Shown one piece after another: positions 8,059 through 17,289 of a DNA stretch of 64,000 bases. The position numbers and the translations under genes are program-made. The DNA lies in contig BCAA01000011.1 in the NCBI GenBank assembly GCA_001305115.1, positions 1 to 64,000 of the forward strand. The letters are read 5' to 3'. Within the stretch, counting starts at the first letter, position 1, and every line of letters starts with the position of its first letter. Below the pieces are notes generated by a model. It was not told where the DNA came from and searched no databases. It worked only from the letters and a program-made list of their open reading frames with translations. The DNA is from Clostridia bacterium UC5.1-1E11 (GTDB lineage Bacteria; Bacillota; Clostridia; Oscillospirales; Acutalibacteraceae).

Positions 8059-10461
8059 ATGAGCCATTTTGGAGAATTGACCACCCGGATGCATGATTTC
8101 CGTGAGGAGCTTTTAAATGCCAAGCCCATGGTTTGTGTAGAGCGAGCAAAGATTACCACGCAGACTTATCGCGAAAATATGGATCAGCCGTTGGCTATTC
8201 GTCGCGCCTTGATGTATCGCAACGTCCTAAACGGGATGAGTATTTTTATCGAGCCGCAGACCTTGCTGGCTGGAAATCAGGCGTCCAGCAACCGCGCTGC
8301 TCCCATTTTTCCAGAATACGCAATGGACTGGGTGATCGACGAGCTAGACCAGTTTGATCAGCGTGATGGCGACCGTTTCTATATTACAGAGGAGAATAAG
8401 CAGGTATTGCGCGACATCGCTCCTTTCTGGGAACATAATACCACCAAAGAGCGCGGCCTAGCGGCGATGCCGGAATCGGCAAAGGTATTCTACGATTTGG
8501 GAATTATTAAGGCAGAAGGGAATATCACTTCTGGCGATGCGCATGTTGCGGTCAATTACCGCCGGATGCTGCAAAAGGGTTTAAAGGAATACCGCGCCCG
8601 TGCCGAGCAAAAACTCCGGGAACTCGACTTGACGGAAGCGGAAAACCTGCATAAATCGTATTTTTATCGCGCCGTTCTGATTGTGGTGGATGCGACGGTC
8701 GCTTTTGCGAAGCGGTATGCGAATTTGGCGTTTAAAATGGCGCAAGAGGAGTCGGATGAGGGGCGCCGGGCAGAACTACTTGAAATGAGCCGTGTGCTCA
8801 ATAAAGTTCCTTATGAACCCGCAGAAACCTTTTATGAGGCGGTGCAGGCTCTGTGGTTGGTGCATCTCTGTTTACAAATTGAGAGCAACGGCCATTCGCT
8901 CTCCTATGGCCGGATGGACCAGTATCTTGATCCATATTATGAAAAAGATTTACAGGAAGGCCGTATTACAGAGGAAACTGCCTGTGAATTATTGACCAAT
9001 CTGTGGTTAAAGACCTATACAATCAACAAGATTCGTTCATGGAGTCACACCCGTTTTTCTGCTGGAAGCCCGCTCTACCAGAATGTTACGGTTGGTGGAC
9101 AGACGCCGGATGGTAAAGACGCAGTCAATCCGTTGAGTTTCTTGATTTTGCGCAGTGTAGCTCAAACCCGCCTGACTCAACCGAATTTAACTGTACGTTA
9201 TCACAAGAATCTGCCAGCAGACTTTATGCAGGAAGCCATCGAGGTTATGCGCTTGGGGTTTGGCATGCCGGCGTTTAACAACGATGAAATCATCATTCCG
9301 TCTTTTATAGCGAAGGGCGTGAAGCCGGAAGATGCGTATGATTACAGCGCGATTGGCTGTGTGGAAGTGGCGGTCCCGGGCAAGTGGGGATACCGCTGTA
9401 CAGGTATGAGTTTTCTGAATTTCCCCAAATCCCTGATGATCGCGTTGAATGATGGCGTTGACATTGAGTCGGGAATCAAAGTATGCGAGGGTGTGGGACA
9501 TTTCAAGGATATGACCTCTTTTGACCAGGTCATGGCGGCTTGGGATAAAATCATCCGCGAGTTCACCCGTCAGTGCGTGATCATCGACAACTGCTGTGAC
9601 ACGGTCTTAGAGAAAGATACAGCGGATATTCTTTGTTCTGCCCTATGTGACGATTGTATCGAACGTGGACTGAATCTCAAAGAAGGCGGTGCAGTCTACG
9701 ATTTTATCAGCGACCTGCAGGTAGGAATCGCCAATCAGGGAGATTCCCTGGCGGCGATTAAGAAATGTGTGTTTGAAGATCACGCGATGACTCCAGCACA
9801 ACTTTGGGACGCTCTGATGAACAATTTTGCCGGGGAAGAGGGGGAACACATTCGCAAATTGTTGATTGCTGCTCCGAAGTATGGCAACGATGACGACTAT
9901 GTGGATTCACTGACTCGCGCTTCTTATGACATCTACATCGATGAGCTGTCCCATTATCACAATACTCGGTATGGACGTGGTCCTATTGGAGGGGTATACT
10001 ATGCAGGGACTTCTTCGATCTCAGCCAATGTCCCTCAGGGAGCTGGTACCACAGCAACCCCGGATGGACGTAAAGCGGGAGAGCCACTGGCGGAGGGATG
10101 CTCGCCGTCCCATGCGGCGGATAAGCACGGACCTACCGCGGTATTTAAATCCATCTCTAAGCTGCCAACCGATAAGATTACCGGCGGCGTTTTGCTGAAC
10201 CAAAAGGTCAACCCGCAGATGTTGGAGAAAGAAGAGAACCGGCAAAAGTTGATTGCTATGCTGCGCGTGTTCTTTGACACCCTGCATGGGTTCCATGTGC
10301 AGTTTAATGTTGTTTCGCGCGAGACTTTAAAGGATGCCCAGGTACATCCGGAAAACCATCGGGATCTGATTGTGCGTGTGGCAGGCTATAGTGCCTTCTT
10401 CAATGTTCTGTCCCGTCAAACGCAGGATGACATCATCGAACGCACGGAGCAAGTGATCTGA
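8059..10461 (+). CDS. Glycyl radical enzyme, PFL2/YbiW-like dehydratase type
   Basis: 800 aa from the ATG at 8059, which has AGGAGG 9 bases upstream. The active-site loop is AIGCVEVAV with Cys near 434 and Glu near 436. This CxE pattern is found in dehydratase or lyase-type glycyl radical enzymes, not the Cys-Cys pair of true pyruvate formate-lyase. The glycyl radical motif RVAGYSAFF (Gly near 776) is close to the C terminus. The gene lies between a ROK kinase and an FsaA-like aldolase, with its activase divergent. E. coli ybiWY-fsaA has the same three partners, and that family has been linked to radical ring opening of 1,5-anhydroglucitol 6-phosphate. I infer a sugar-phosphate eliminase or dehydratase; a plain formate acetyltransferase annotation would be wrong on the active-site residues. 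Confidence 0.88.
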   Translation: MSHFGELTTRMHDFREELLNAKPMVCVERAKITTQTYRENMDQPLAIRRALMYRNVLNGMSIFIEPQTLLAGNQASSNRAAPIFPEYAMDWVIDELDQFDQRDGDRFYITEENKQVLRDIAPFWEHNTTKERGLAAMPESAKVFYDLGIIKAEGNITSGDAHVAVNYRRMLQKGLKEYRARAEQKLRELDLTEAENLHKSYFYRAVLIVVDATVAFAKRYANLAFKMAQEESDEGRRAELLEMSRVLNKVPYEPAETFYEAVQALWLVHLCLQIESNGHSLSYGRMDQYLDPYYEKDLQEGRITEETACELLTNLWLKTYTINKIRSWSHTRFSAGSPLYQNVTVGGQTPDGKDAVNPLSFLILRSVAQTRLTQPNLTVRYHKNLPADFMQEAIEVMRLGFGMPAFNNDEIIIPSFIAKGVKPEDAYDYSAIGCVEVAVPGKWGYRCTGMSFLNFPKSLMIALNDGVDIESGIKVCEGVGHFKDMTSFDQVMAAWDKIIREFTRQCVIIDNCCDTVLEKDTADILCSALCDDCIERGLNLKEGGAVYDFISDLQVGIANQGDSLAAIKKCVFEDHAMTPAQLWDALMNNFAGEEGEHIRKLLIAAPKYGNDDDYVDSLTRASYDIYIDELSHYHNTRYGRGPIGGVYYAGTSSISANVPQGAGTTATPDGRKAGEPLAEGCSPSHAADKHGPTAVFKSISKLPTDKITGGVLLNQKVNPQMLEKEENRQKLIAMLRVFFDTLHGFHVQFNVVSRETLKDAQVHPENHRDLIVRVAGYSAFFNVLSRQTQDDIIERTEQVI

Positions 10462-10497
10462 ATGTGGTGAAAATTGAAAGGAAAGGAATCGGTTGTC

Positions 10498-11175
10498 ATG
10501 GAATTTTTATTTGATAGTGCGAATCTGGAGGCCATTGAAAAATACAGCGCTTATTTTCCGATTACCGGCGTGACGAGCAATCCGAGCATTTTAAAGGCAG
10601 AAGGAAAGATTGATCTATTTTCACACATGCGAAAGATCCGTCAGATCATCGGTCCGGAGAAAACGCTGCACATGCAGGTGATCGCGGAGGATTGCGAGGG
10701 AATTCTCAAGGAAGCACGCGCGATATTGAAAAATGTAGATGATTTGGTCTATATCAAGGTCCCCACAACGGAAGAGGGACTTAAAGCGATGCGTGCCCTT
10801 AAGGCCGAAGGAGTTCATGTGACAGCGACAGCCATCTATAGCAAAATCCAAGGATTTATGGCGATTGCGTGCGGTGCCGATTTTATTGCCCCTTATTACA
10901 ACCGGATGGAAAATTTGGATATTGATTCCTGCGATACCATAGCGGCATTCCGCCAGATGATCGACGAAAATGACTCTGAAACTAAGATTTTGGCCGCTAG
11001 CTTTAAGAACATCGCACAGGTGACAAACGCTTTAATGGCGGGTGCCCATACAGCTACCCTGCAACCTTCCCTGCTGCATGAGGCATTTGGAATGGCTGCC
11101 ATTAAAAAGGCTGTGGACGATTTTCATGCGGATTGGGTCAAGATCCAGGGTGAGGTTTCCATCGCGGAGCTATAA
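10498..11175 (+). CDS. fsa: Fructose-6-phosphate aldolase/transaldolase-like protein
   Basis: 225 aa, the normal length of the short FSA/TalC branch. The Schiff-base lysine lies in YIKVPTTEEGLKA (Lys near 87). The N terminus EFLFDSANLEAIEKY and the GVTSNPSIL substrate loop are typical. FsaA-type enzymes cleave fructose 6-phosphate or 1-deoxy-ketose phosphates to a C3 ketone and glyceraldehyde 3-phosphate. ATG 10498 has GAAAGGAAAGG upstream; the in-frame TTG at 10474 is less likely. It is the last gene of the kinase-GRE-aldolase operon, 36 bases after the GRE, so it probably cleaves the GRE product. Two hairpin terminators follow. Confidence 0.9.
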   Translation: MEFLFDSANLEAIEKYSAYFPITGVTSNPSILKAEGKIDLFSHMRKIRQIIGPEKTLHMQVIAEDCEGILKEARAILKNVDDLVYIKVPTTEEGLKAMRALKAEGVHVTATAIYSKIQGFMAIACGADFIAPYYNRMENLDIDSCDTIAAFRQMIDENDSETKILAASFKNIAQVTNALMAGAHTATLQPSLLHEAFGMAAIKKAVDDFHADWVKIQGEVSIAEL

Positions 11176-11193
11176 AATAATAAGAAACCAAAA

Positions 11194-11242
11194 GGGTGTC
11201 CTCAAAGTCATGAAATGACTTGAAGGATGCCCTCGTTTTTTA
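11194..11242 (+). terminator. Terminator of the GRE operon (first)
   Basis: An 18-bp imperfect stem (GGGTGTCCTCAAAGTCAT against ATGACTTGAAGGATGCCC, two mismatches) with a 3-base loop is followed by TCGTTTTTT. Confidence 0.8.
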
Positions 11243-11270
11243 GAAACGCAGATGTTTTTCCAAATAGAAA

Positions 11271-11330
11271 GAGGGTGCCCCATTCCTATGAATCGAAAGG
11301 GTTGTAGTTTAGGAGCATCCTCATTTTTTT
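11271..11330 (+). terminator. Second terminator, related stem sequence
   Basis: A stem of GAGGGTGCCCC against GGAGCATCCTC with a long loop, then ATTTTTTT. The stem base resembles the hairpin just upstream, giving a tandem terminator. Confidence 0.65.
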
Positions 11331-11373
11331 AGGCCAAATATCCGCTTTTTTCACATTTTCTGGAACGTTGATC

Positions 11374-11402
11374 TTGTCCAAATAAGTACTTTTTGATAAA
11401 AT
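11374..11402 (+). promoter_or_regulatory. Promoter of the symporter gene
   Basis: TTGTCC, 17-base spacer, TAAAAT; about 65 bases upstream of the symporter ATG and downstream of the double terminator, so this gene is transcribed separately. Confidence 0.65.
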
Positions 11403-11469
11403 AGTAGTAAAAAAGCTGTGGTTTGGGCTGAGGGGGCCTTGCGTGCAGCTGAGAAAGAGGAGAGTTTAC

Positions 11470-12858
11470 ATGCAACAAAGAGAAAAATTTGCATCTCGCC
11501 TGGGATTTATTCTGATTTCGGCTGGATGCGCCATCGGCCTCGGAAATGTTTGGAGGTTCCCCTACATCACAGGAAAATATGGCGGTGCAGCGTTTGTCAT
11601 TCTGTATCTGCTATTTCTTGTGATTTTAGGATTGCCAGTCATGGTGATGGAATTCGCAGTGGGACGTGCCAGTCAAAAGAGCTGTGCGAAAAGTTTTCAC
11701 ATTTTGGAGCCTAAGGGAACCAAATGGCACTGGTACAGTTGGCTTGGGTTTGGCGGCTGTTATCTGTTAATGATGTTCTATACAACTGTCGGCGGTTGGA
11801 TGCTCAGTTATATTGTCAAGAGTGCGACGGGTGTGTTTGATACGGCAACCCCTGACATCGTTTTTTCCAACATGCTTGCAAATCCTGGAGAGTTGATCGG
11901 TTGGATGCTGGTGACCATTATTTTGGGATTTTTGGTGTGCAGCATGGGATTGCAGAAAGGCGTTGAGCGTATTACCAAAGTCATGATGAGCTGTTTATTC
12001 CTCATTATGATTGTCCTGTGCGTGCGAAGCGTTACCCTGGACGGTGCAGCAGAGGGCTTGAAATTCTATCTTGTTCCGGATTTTGGAAAAATGTTTGAAA
12101 ATGGTTGGTCCAGTTTTGGTGAGGCAGTATATGCTGCAATGGGGCAATCGTTCTTTACTCTGAGCCTGGGAATTTCAGCTATGGCGATCTTTGGGTCCTA
12201 TATTGGCAAAGACCGTGCATTGACTGGAGAGGCTCTGAATATTGGAATCCTTGATACGATTGTAGCTCTGATGGCGGGATTGATTATTTTCCCGGCGTGC
12301 TTTGCTTTCAATGTAAATCCGGGCGAGGGGCCAGGATTGGTATTTGTTACTCTGCCAAGCGTCTTTGGGCAGATGTGGGGCGGTCGTCTGTGGGGGACGC
12401 TGTTCTTCCTGTTTATGAGTTTTGCGGCGTTATCCACGATCATTGCTGTGTTTGAAAATCTCATCAGCTTCTGCATGGATCGTTGGGGCTGGAACCGCAA
12501 AAAGGCTGTTATTGTCAACGGAATTGCCGTTACAGTTCTGTCTCTGCCTTGTGCGTTGGGCTTTAATATCTGGAGCGGTGTCACATTGCCGGGAATTGGG
12601 GATATTCAGACCATCGAGGATTTCGTGGTTTCCAATAACATCTTACCAATTGGCAGTTTGATTTATCTGCTTTTCTGCGTTTGTAAGCGGGGCTGGGGTT
12701 GGGACAATTTTGTCAAAGAAGCGGACACAGGCCGTGGCGTTAAGTTTCCAAAGTGGGCGCGTGTCTATTTAAAATATGTTCTGCCAGTTTTGATCCTGAT
12801 TATCTTTGTGATGGGGTATCTACCGAAATTCCAGACATGGCTTGGCATAGGCGGTTGA
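11470..12858 (+). CDS. Neurotransmitter:sodium symporter (NSS/SNF) family transporter
   Basis: 462 aa from ATG 11470 (AAAGAGGAGA upstream). TM1 has the NSS signature GNVWRFPYITGKYGGAAF, with the unwound Na+/substrate site and the conserved GSAIGLGN-like start (here GCAIGLGN). About 11-12 membrane helices follow to residue ~460, the prokaryotic LeuT/MhsT/TnaT length. These proteins couple Na+ to uptake of amino acids or related amines. It is separated from the GRE operon by two terminators and has its own promoter, so a role in the same pathway is not established. The substrate is not predictable by eye. Confidence 0.93.
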   Translation: MQQREKFASRLGFILISAGCAIGLGNVWRFPYITGKYGGAAFVILYLLFLVILGLPVMVMEFAVGRASQKSCAKSFHILEPKGTKWHWYSWLGFGGCYLLMMFYTTVGGWMLSYIVKSATGVFDTATPDIVFSNMLANPGELIGWMLVTIILGFLVCSMGLQKGVERITKVMMSCLFLIMIVLCVRSVTLDGAAEGLKFYLVPDFGKMFENGWSSFGEAVYAAMGQSFFTLSLGISAMAIFGSYIGKDRALTGEALNIGILDTIVALMAGLIIFPACFAFNVNPGEGPGLVFVTLPSVFGQMWGGRLWGTLFFLFMSFAALSTIIAVFENLISFCMDRWGWNRKKAVIVNGIAVTVLSLPCALGFNIWSGVTLPGIGDIQTIEDFVVSNNILPIGSLIYLLFCVCKRGWGWDNFVKEADTGRGVKFPKWARVYLKYVLPVLILIIFVMGYLPKFQTWLGIGG

Positions 12859-13054
12859 TGTTGTTCCTATGCATAAAACGGTTCTTTTCAGTAAAAAGAA
12901 CCGAAGTAGAAATCCAGTCTACAGATGGAGTGTCACACGGTAAAGAGTGGAATAACGTTTGTATTCTCGTTGGGGATCATGGGACGGCGGTCAACGCTTT
13001 CCCCTAGGAGAAAACGTTTGACGAAATTCTACATAGGTGAGAGCATCAAACAGC

Positions 13055-13092
13055 AAAAAGGCTATGGAAGAACCGTCCATAGCCTTTCTTAT
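13055..13092 (+). terminator. Terminator-like hairpin downstream of the symporter
   Basis: A 12-bp stem AAAGGCTATGGA / TCCATAGCCTTT with loop AGAACCG, flanked by an A run and CTT. It could terminate either strand; no gene ends immediately beside it. Confidence 0.6.
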
Positions 13093-13262
13093 ATGCGGTT
13101 TATCTTGTGTGCAAAAGAGGGACAAAGATTGGATGATAGAACTTTTTCCTTCAAAGGTTGCTACGCTTATTTTTCGGACCAACCGGAAAAGGGTGAGGAA
13201 AAAGAGCTTTCCATCGGAATGAAAGCGGATGCGGGGCCAAATCGTTACAGTTGTAATGGAAC

Positions 13263-13315
13263 AAAAAGGCTGCCTCGAATTCAGCAGAATATCTGCGGTT
13301 CGGGACAGCCTTTTT
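13263..13315 (+). terminator. Terminator-like hairpin
   Basis: AAAAAGGCTGCC pairs with GGACAGCCTTTTT, with an inner TCGAA/TTCGG extension and a T tract. It is symmetrical enough to act in both directions. Confidence 0.55.
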
Positions 13316-14275
13316 AGCCTTGGAAACAATTGTCTTTCGGTGCAGGGCGGTACGCATGACAGTGTTGCATATTTTCATGAGAACTTATGCAATGAGAGCA
13401 GTAAACACTTTATTCCCACGGTTGCAACACATTGGTTCCGAGAGCTTCCTTCATCATAGAGGTGTGTGCAAATACAGAGCCTATCACGCAGCTTTTTCAT
13501 CGTATAGGTTCTATCATCAGCCATTGCCAATCAATCTCTGCGACAAATTGTGTCTGGAGTACAATGCTATGGCCAATAGCAACTGCTGAAGTTACTCCTG
13601 TCCCATGGACTACAGTTCTCTGGATTAGTAGACACCGCCGTAGCATAAAGTGAAAGAAAATGGTACCAGGTATCGCTGCACACATATGCCTGTGTCGTGA
13701 TGTTGTTTACTGCTATAAATGAGGACTGGAAAAGCTCTGCCCTCTGCACCATAGACACTGATAGGATTGAAAGAAGTGGAGCCTTTTTGACGCCTGGCTT
13801 TGGATTTTTTGGAGGGGCGCTCTGCCGTTTGCGATGGTTCCTTGCACGCGTTAGAATATATTTCTGTGGTATTGGGGCGCTGCTACGGCCTTTGCAAGCT
13901 ATAGAAAGGCTCAGCTCTGCGGTACTTCGGCAGGTATAGCTCTTCTAATCCATCTGCTCCATCTTGGCAACCCATTTGCTTAATACGTCTCTGGAAAGAA
14001 GTTCGCGAAGAGCAATCATCCCTTGATTTAGAACGTTTTTTGCGTACGGAACTTCTGCTGGGCTGGTATTTCCGATTGATTAAAAGATTCTTCGCAGCTA
14101 CAAGAGCCTTTCGGAAGTCCTCTTATTATTCGGAAAGGTTCAATTGCTTTTGCGGCTGTCAGCGAGCGATTTAAGAGCGTTGTGATCTCCCACAGACTCT
14201 AATTACATATCATACAATTCGCAGGGGGAAGTTTCACAATTATCATTCGATGTCATAGGCAAAAAATGACTGTAC

Positions 14276-14752
14276 TTACAACAGTTTTTGCATTGGATAC
14301 AGGCCTTCGCGATCGGGAAACTTCTCCAGGTCGCAGTAGCCGAGTCTTTGATAGAATAGATGAGCTGTCCGAGAAGCACAAAGACGTACAGAAAATCCCC
14401 CTTGTTGTTGGATGAACCGTTCGCCTGCCTCCACCAATTGGCGGCCAATTCCGCAACCGTGGTAATCGGGTAGAACAAAGACTGTACGCAGCCAGTACTC
14501 TGCGCTTACATTCCAAGATGGAAGAACTCGAAGAATACCAGCTGGATTCCCTGCTACATCTGCGAGAAACGTTTTTCCTTCTGTGGACATGCGAAGAATT
14601 CTTTCTGGAGTATGCTCCTGAACAAGCTGTTCAATTATTTTGGGAGGATAATCGTGACAATTGATCTCCCGTAGATTTCGGCATATCAGGGAGGACACCC
14701 TTTGTACATCTTCTGGTGTGAATTCCCGAAGGATGAATCGGATGGTTCCCAT
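14276..14752 (-). CDS. GNAT-family N-acetyltransferase
   Basis: 158 aa. The GNAT motif A is clear: VFVLPDYHGCGIGRQLVEAG (acetyl-CoA pyrophosphate loop Q/RxxGxG/A, here HGCGIG). FYQRLGY near the C terminus is motif B. The N-terminal IRFILREFTPEDV is typical. The ATG overlaps the stop of the upstream gene by one base (TAATG), so it is translationally coupled to the Nim-like flavoprotein. The substrate is unknown; pairing with a Nim/PNPOx protein suggests a small detoxification operon, which is inference. Confidence 0.9.
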   Translation of the reverse strand: MGTIRFILREFTPEDVQRVSSLICRNLREINCHDYPPKIIEQLVQEHTPERILRMSTEGKTFLADVAGNPAGILRVLPSWNVSAEYWLRTVFVLPDYHGCGIGRQLVEAGERFIQQQGGFSVRLCASRTAHLFYQRLGYCDLEKFPDREGLYPMQKLL

Positions 14753-15222
14753 TACGATTCATCCGTAATGGGCTTCGATTTGCCTGTTATGTGCTCTATA
14801 TGGATTTTCCAGACGCCTGTATAAGGAAAATCCTTGGCGATCTCCGCATCAAAATGGGCCATATTTGTAGGGACATAATGTTTACAGAGTAGACGCAGGG
14901 CATGGAGCTTTTCAGCATCTTCGATAACTTCCTGTGCGGTTCCATGGACAACAGCGGATTCGTATTGAACGCTGAATTCATCCTCCGGAATACGAATACG
15001 TCCCACTGCGGTCAGGCAGACAGCGGGATTGGCGCGGAGGTTTTCAATCTTTTGTCCCCGGAGTGCACAGTGAAAATAGAGATAATCGTCTTCACGTACA
15101 GTACTAATCGGTATACAATAGGGGGTACCGTCGGTATTGACCATTGCCAAGACCGCATAGCTACAATGATCGAGGACTTCTTTTGCAAATTCGGGACTTC
15201 TCTCCCGGTCTTTTCTTCTCAT
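14752..15222 (-). CDS. Pyridoxamine-5'-phosphate-oxidase-like (Nim-type) flavoprotein
   Basis: 156 aa. The split beta-barrel fold of the PNPOx-like/NimA group is indicated by the start MRRKDRERSPEFAKEVLDHC, then YAVLAMVNTDGTPYCIPIS and LYFHCALRGQKIENLRANP, the usual FMN-phosphate-binding region. Members bind FMN or haem; some Nim proteins reduce 5-nitroimidazoles, but most are uncharacterised. GGAGA precedes the ATG. It is the first gene of a two-gene leftward operon with the GNAT. A resistance function should not be assumed from homology alone. Confidence 0.88.
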   Translation of the reverse strand: MRRKDRERSPEFAKEVLDHCSYAVLAMVNTDGTPYCIPISTVREDDYLYFHCALRGQKIENLRANPAVCLTAVGRIRIPEDEFSVQYESAVVHGTAQEVIEDAEKLHALRLLCKHYVPTNMAHFDAEIAKDFPYTGVWKIHIEHITGKSKPITDES

Positions 15223-15511
15223 AATGGGTTCTCCTTATGTCAATGTGATGAATAGGAAAGCGATTGAATACCTTTATAAGCCTTCATAAAGACGTGCAGA
15301 TCTTTTTCCAAGCAAAGGCATTTGAATGAAGTAGGGGCACAACATTTTGTAATGCCTGTAAAGTTTCCCCATTAGAGGGCAAATGGAAAAATATTTTTGG
15401 ACGATTACAAAAGGTTTTGGAAGCGCACTTCGGTTTCCGGCGAATGGCTTACATCCCCGTTTGCCAATAGCGGTTTTGGTAGAACGGTTTGAGGGTCGGA
15501 ACCAACCATCA
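15223..15511. other. Intergenic spacer between the Nim-like gene and the CoA-transferase terminator
   Basis: No gene or clear signal was seen in this short spacer. It must hold the promoter of the leftward Nim/GNAT pair, but no consensus box stands out. Confidence 0.4.
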
Positions 15512-15561
15512 GAAAAAGCTCCTTGGTCAGGAAAAATACCTGCCAAGGAGCTTGTCTTTTT
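15512..15561 (-). terminator. Terminator of the CoA-transferase gene
   Basis: AAGCTCCTTGG(T)CAGG pairs with CCTG-CCAAGGAGCTT around an A-rich loop. T tracts flank it on both strands. It lies 8 bases past the CoA-transferase stop. Confidence 0.8.
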
Positions 15562-15568
15562 CTAGGGA

Positions 15569-17131
15569 TTATTCTTTAGCCAACCCCATGATTTCCTCCC
15601 GGAAGATGCGTGCATCCATCTCTTTGAGGTCAGGGGAGACCAGAGGCCTCTTCGGCATATGCGCGAAGATGTCCTTTTCAAGATCGACTCCTGGAGCATA
15701 CTCGATCAAAATCAAGCCTTTTTTCAGTGAGCTGGAATACAGCGCGTTCTGTGATGTACATAACGGGCTGCTGATTTTTCTTGGCCGTCTCAGCGCTGAA
15801 GGTGATATGCTCCAACCCGGTTTTAAATTTACTGATACTGCCATCCGAGAGAATGTGCAGCTTCCCATCGGAAACTTCCGTTTTTAGGCCCTTTGCTGTA
15901 AACGTACCGCAGAAAAATACCTGTTTTGCGTTTTGGGAAATATCGATAAACCCGCCGCATCCAGGAAGCTTCACACCAAACTTGGATACATTGACATTTC
16001 CCTCTTCATCGCCTTCTGCAAAGCCGAGGAATGCTTGGTCCAAACCACCGCCTTGGTAGAAGTCAAACATCGAGGGTTGAGACATGATGCACTGAGGGTT
16101 CAGACTCGCACCGAAATCTAAGCCGCTTTGCGGGCTGCCTCCCGTTAAACCAGACTCTACAGTCAGAGTAAAGCGATCCAAGATTCCCTCTTCTGTAGCA
16201 ACGGAAGAAATGTATTCGGGAATTCCAATTCCCAGATTAACAATTCCATTCTTTTTCAATTCCATAGCCGCACGGCGCGCAATGATCTTTTTGGGAGACA
16301 TAGGGGCGGGGTAAACTCTGCTGCGCCCATACGGTGTTCACCGGAAAAACCAGGATTGTACTGAGTGCCAAACGTCTGCATGTGGTTCTTCATATCGCTG
16401 ACAACGACAACGGCATCCACCAAAATGCCAGGAACCTCTACCTTTTGTGGGTCGAGGGAACCGGACTTCACAACACGTTCTACCTGTGCAACGACCGTAC
16501 CACCGGAGTTTTTGCAAGCCTGCGCTACGACCAGCGCTTCCGCCTTGACGCCGAGGTGTTCCATAGAGATGTTTCCATCCTCATCCGCATATGTACCGGA
16601 GATAATGGCAAAATTGACCGGCTGGTTTTTATAGAAAAGGTACTCCTTGCCTCCGATTTCCATCAACTCGACCAGGTCCTCCTGCTCACGGGTCAAATCG
16701 TTGAGCTTGCCGCCCAAACGGCGTGGGTCCACAAAAGTGCCGAGACCCACATGGGTCAGGGTGCCTGGCTTGTGGGCAGCCGCATCGCGGAACATGTGTG
16801 CCGTAACGCCCTGCGGGAAATCATAGGCGATAATCTTATTATCAGCTACCATCTTACCAAGTTTCGGTGCAAGGCCCCAGTGTCCACCGATTGCACGGCG
16901 AACCATACCGTCGTGCGCAAAATGGTTAAGTCCTTTATCTTTCGAATCGCCCTGTGCGGCGCAGAAGAGCAAGGTCAAATCGTTTGGTGCGCCGGTCTCT
17001 AAAAAACGCTGCTCGATTGCAATTGCGATTTCTTCCGGAAAGGAAGCGCCAATGAAACCATTTGTTGCAAGGTTGACGCCGTTCGGAATGAGATCCGCCG
17101 CCTCTCTTGCAGTTAATACTTTTACAGACAT
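15569..17131 (-). CDS. Acetate/propionate-type CoA-transferase (YdiF/Pct family), two frameshifts
   Basis: A single-chain family I CoA-transferase of about 520 aa. The N-terminal half begins MSVKVLTAREAADLIPNGV. The C-terminal half has TVESGLTGGSPQSG with the catalytic Glu, then the typical YQGGGLDQAFLGFAEGD-like and GCGGFIDISQNAK blocks. Two slips break the frame: one missing C within the plus-strand GGGGCGGGG run (16303-16311) and one extra base in a T6 run (15719-15724). Correcting both gives a continuous protein ending FREEIMGLAKE. These enzymes move CoA between short-chain acids (acetate, propionate, butyrate, lactate). GGAGG lies 8 bases before the ATG at 17131. The slips fit the window-wide homopolymer pattern, so the gene is probably intact. 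Confidence 0.88.
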
Positions 17132-17225
17132 GAGCAATCCTCCAATTTATATACATGATACTGAATTGTTAATATTATATCATACCGATTGGAAATTTCA
17201 AGGGACAATCCCAGCCATGGCAAAC

Positions 17226-17275
17226 AAAGAAGACGGCGCTTTTCCGTCAAAACAGAGAAACGCCGCCTTCTTTGC
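17226..17275 (-). terminator. Terminator of mntP
   Basis: On the minus strand, AAAGAAGGCGGCG pairs with CGCCGTCTTCTTT around a 22-base loop, then GTTTG. It sits just past the MntP stop. Confidence 0.65.
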
Positions 17276-17289
17276 GAAAATCCAACCGT

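Larger units (their letters stand above)
12859..14275. other. Gene-poor 1.4-kb stretch with hairpins
   Basis: No frame here gives a convincing protein: the available frames are short, overlap on both strands and have poor composition. Recognisable items are the two terminator-like hairpins at 13055 and 13263 and a near-perfect dyad ACGGTTCTTTT / AAAAAGAACCG at about 12877-12902. A leftward fragment near 13500-13685 contains GTGVTSAVAIGHSIVLQ, which recalls the PtsI N terminus but is too short and broken to call. The stretch may be decayed coding DNA. Confidence 0.4.

Noticed and set aside
13497-13760. PtsI-like N-terminal peptide on the minus strand (GTGVTSAVAIGHSIVLQ)
   Set aside because: Only one short stretch resembles the PEP-utilising enzyme start; the flanks carry stops and no further PtsI motifs, and no HPr gene is nearby.
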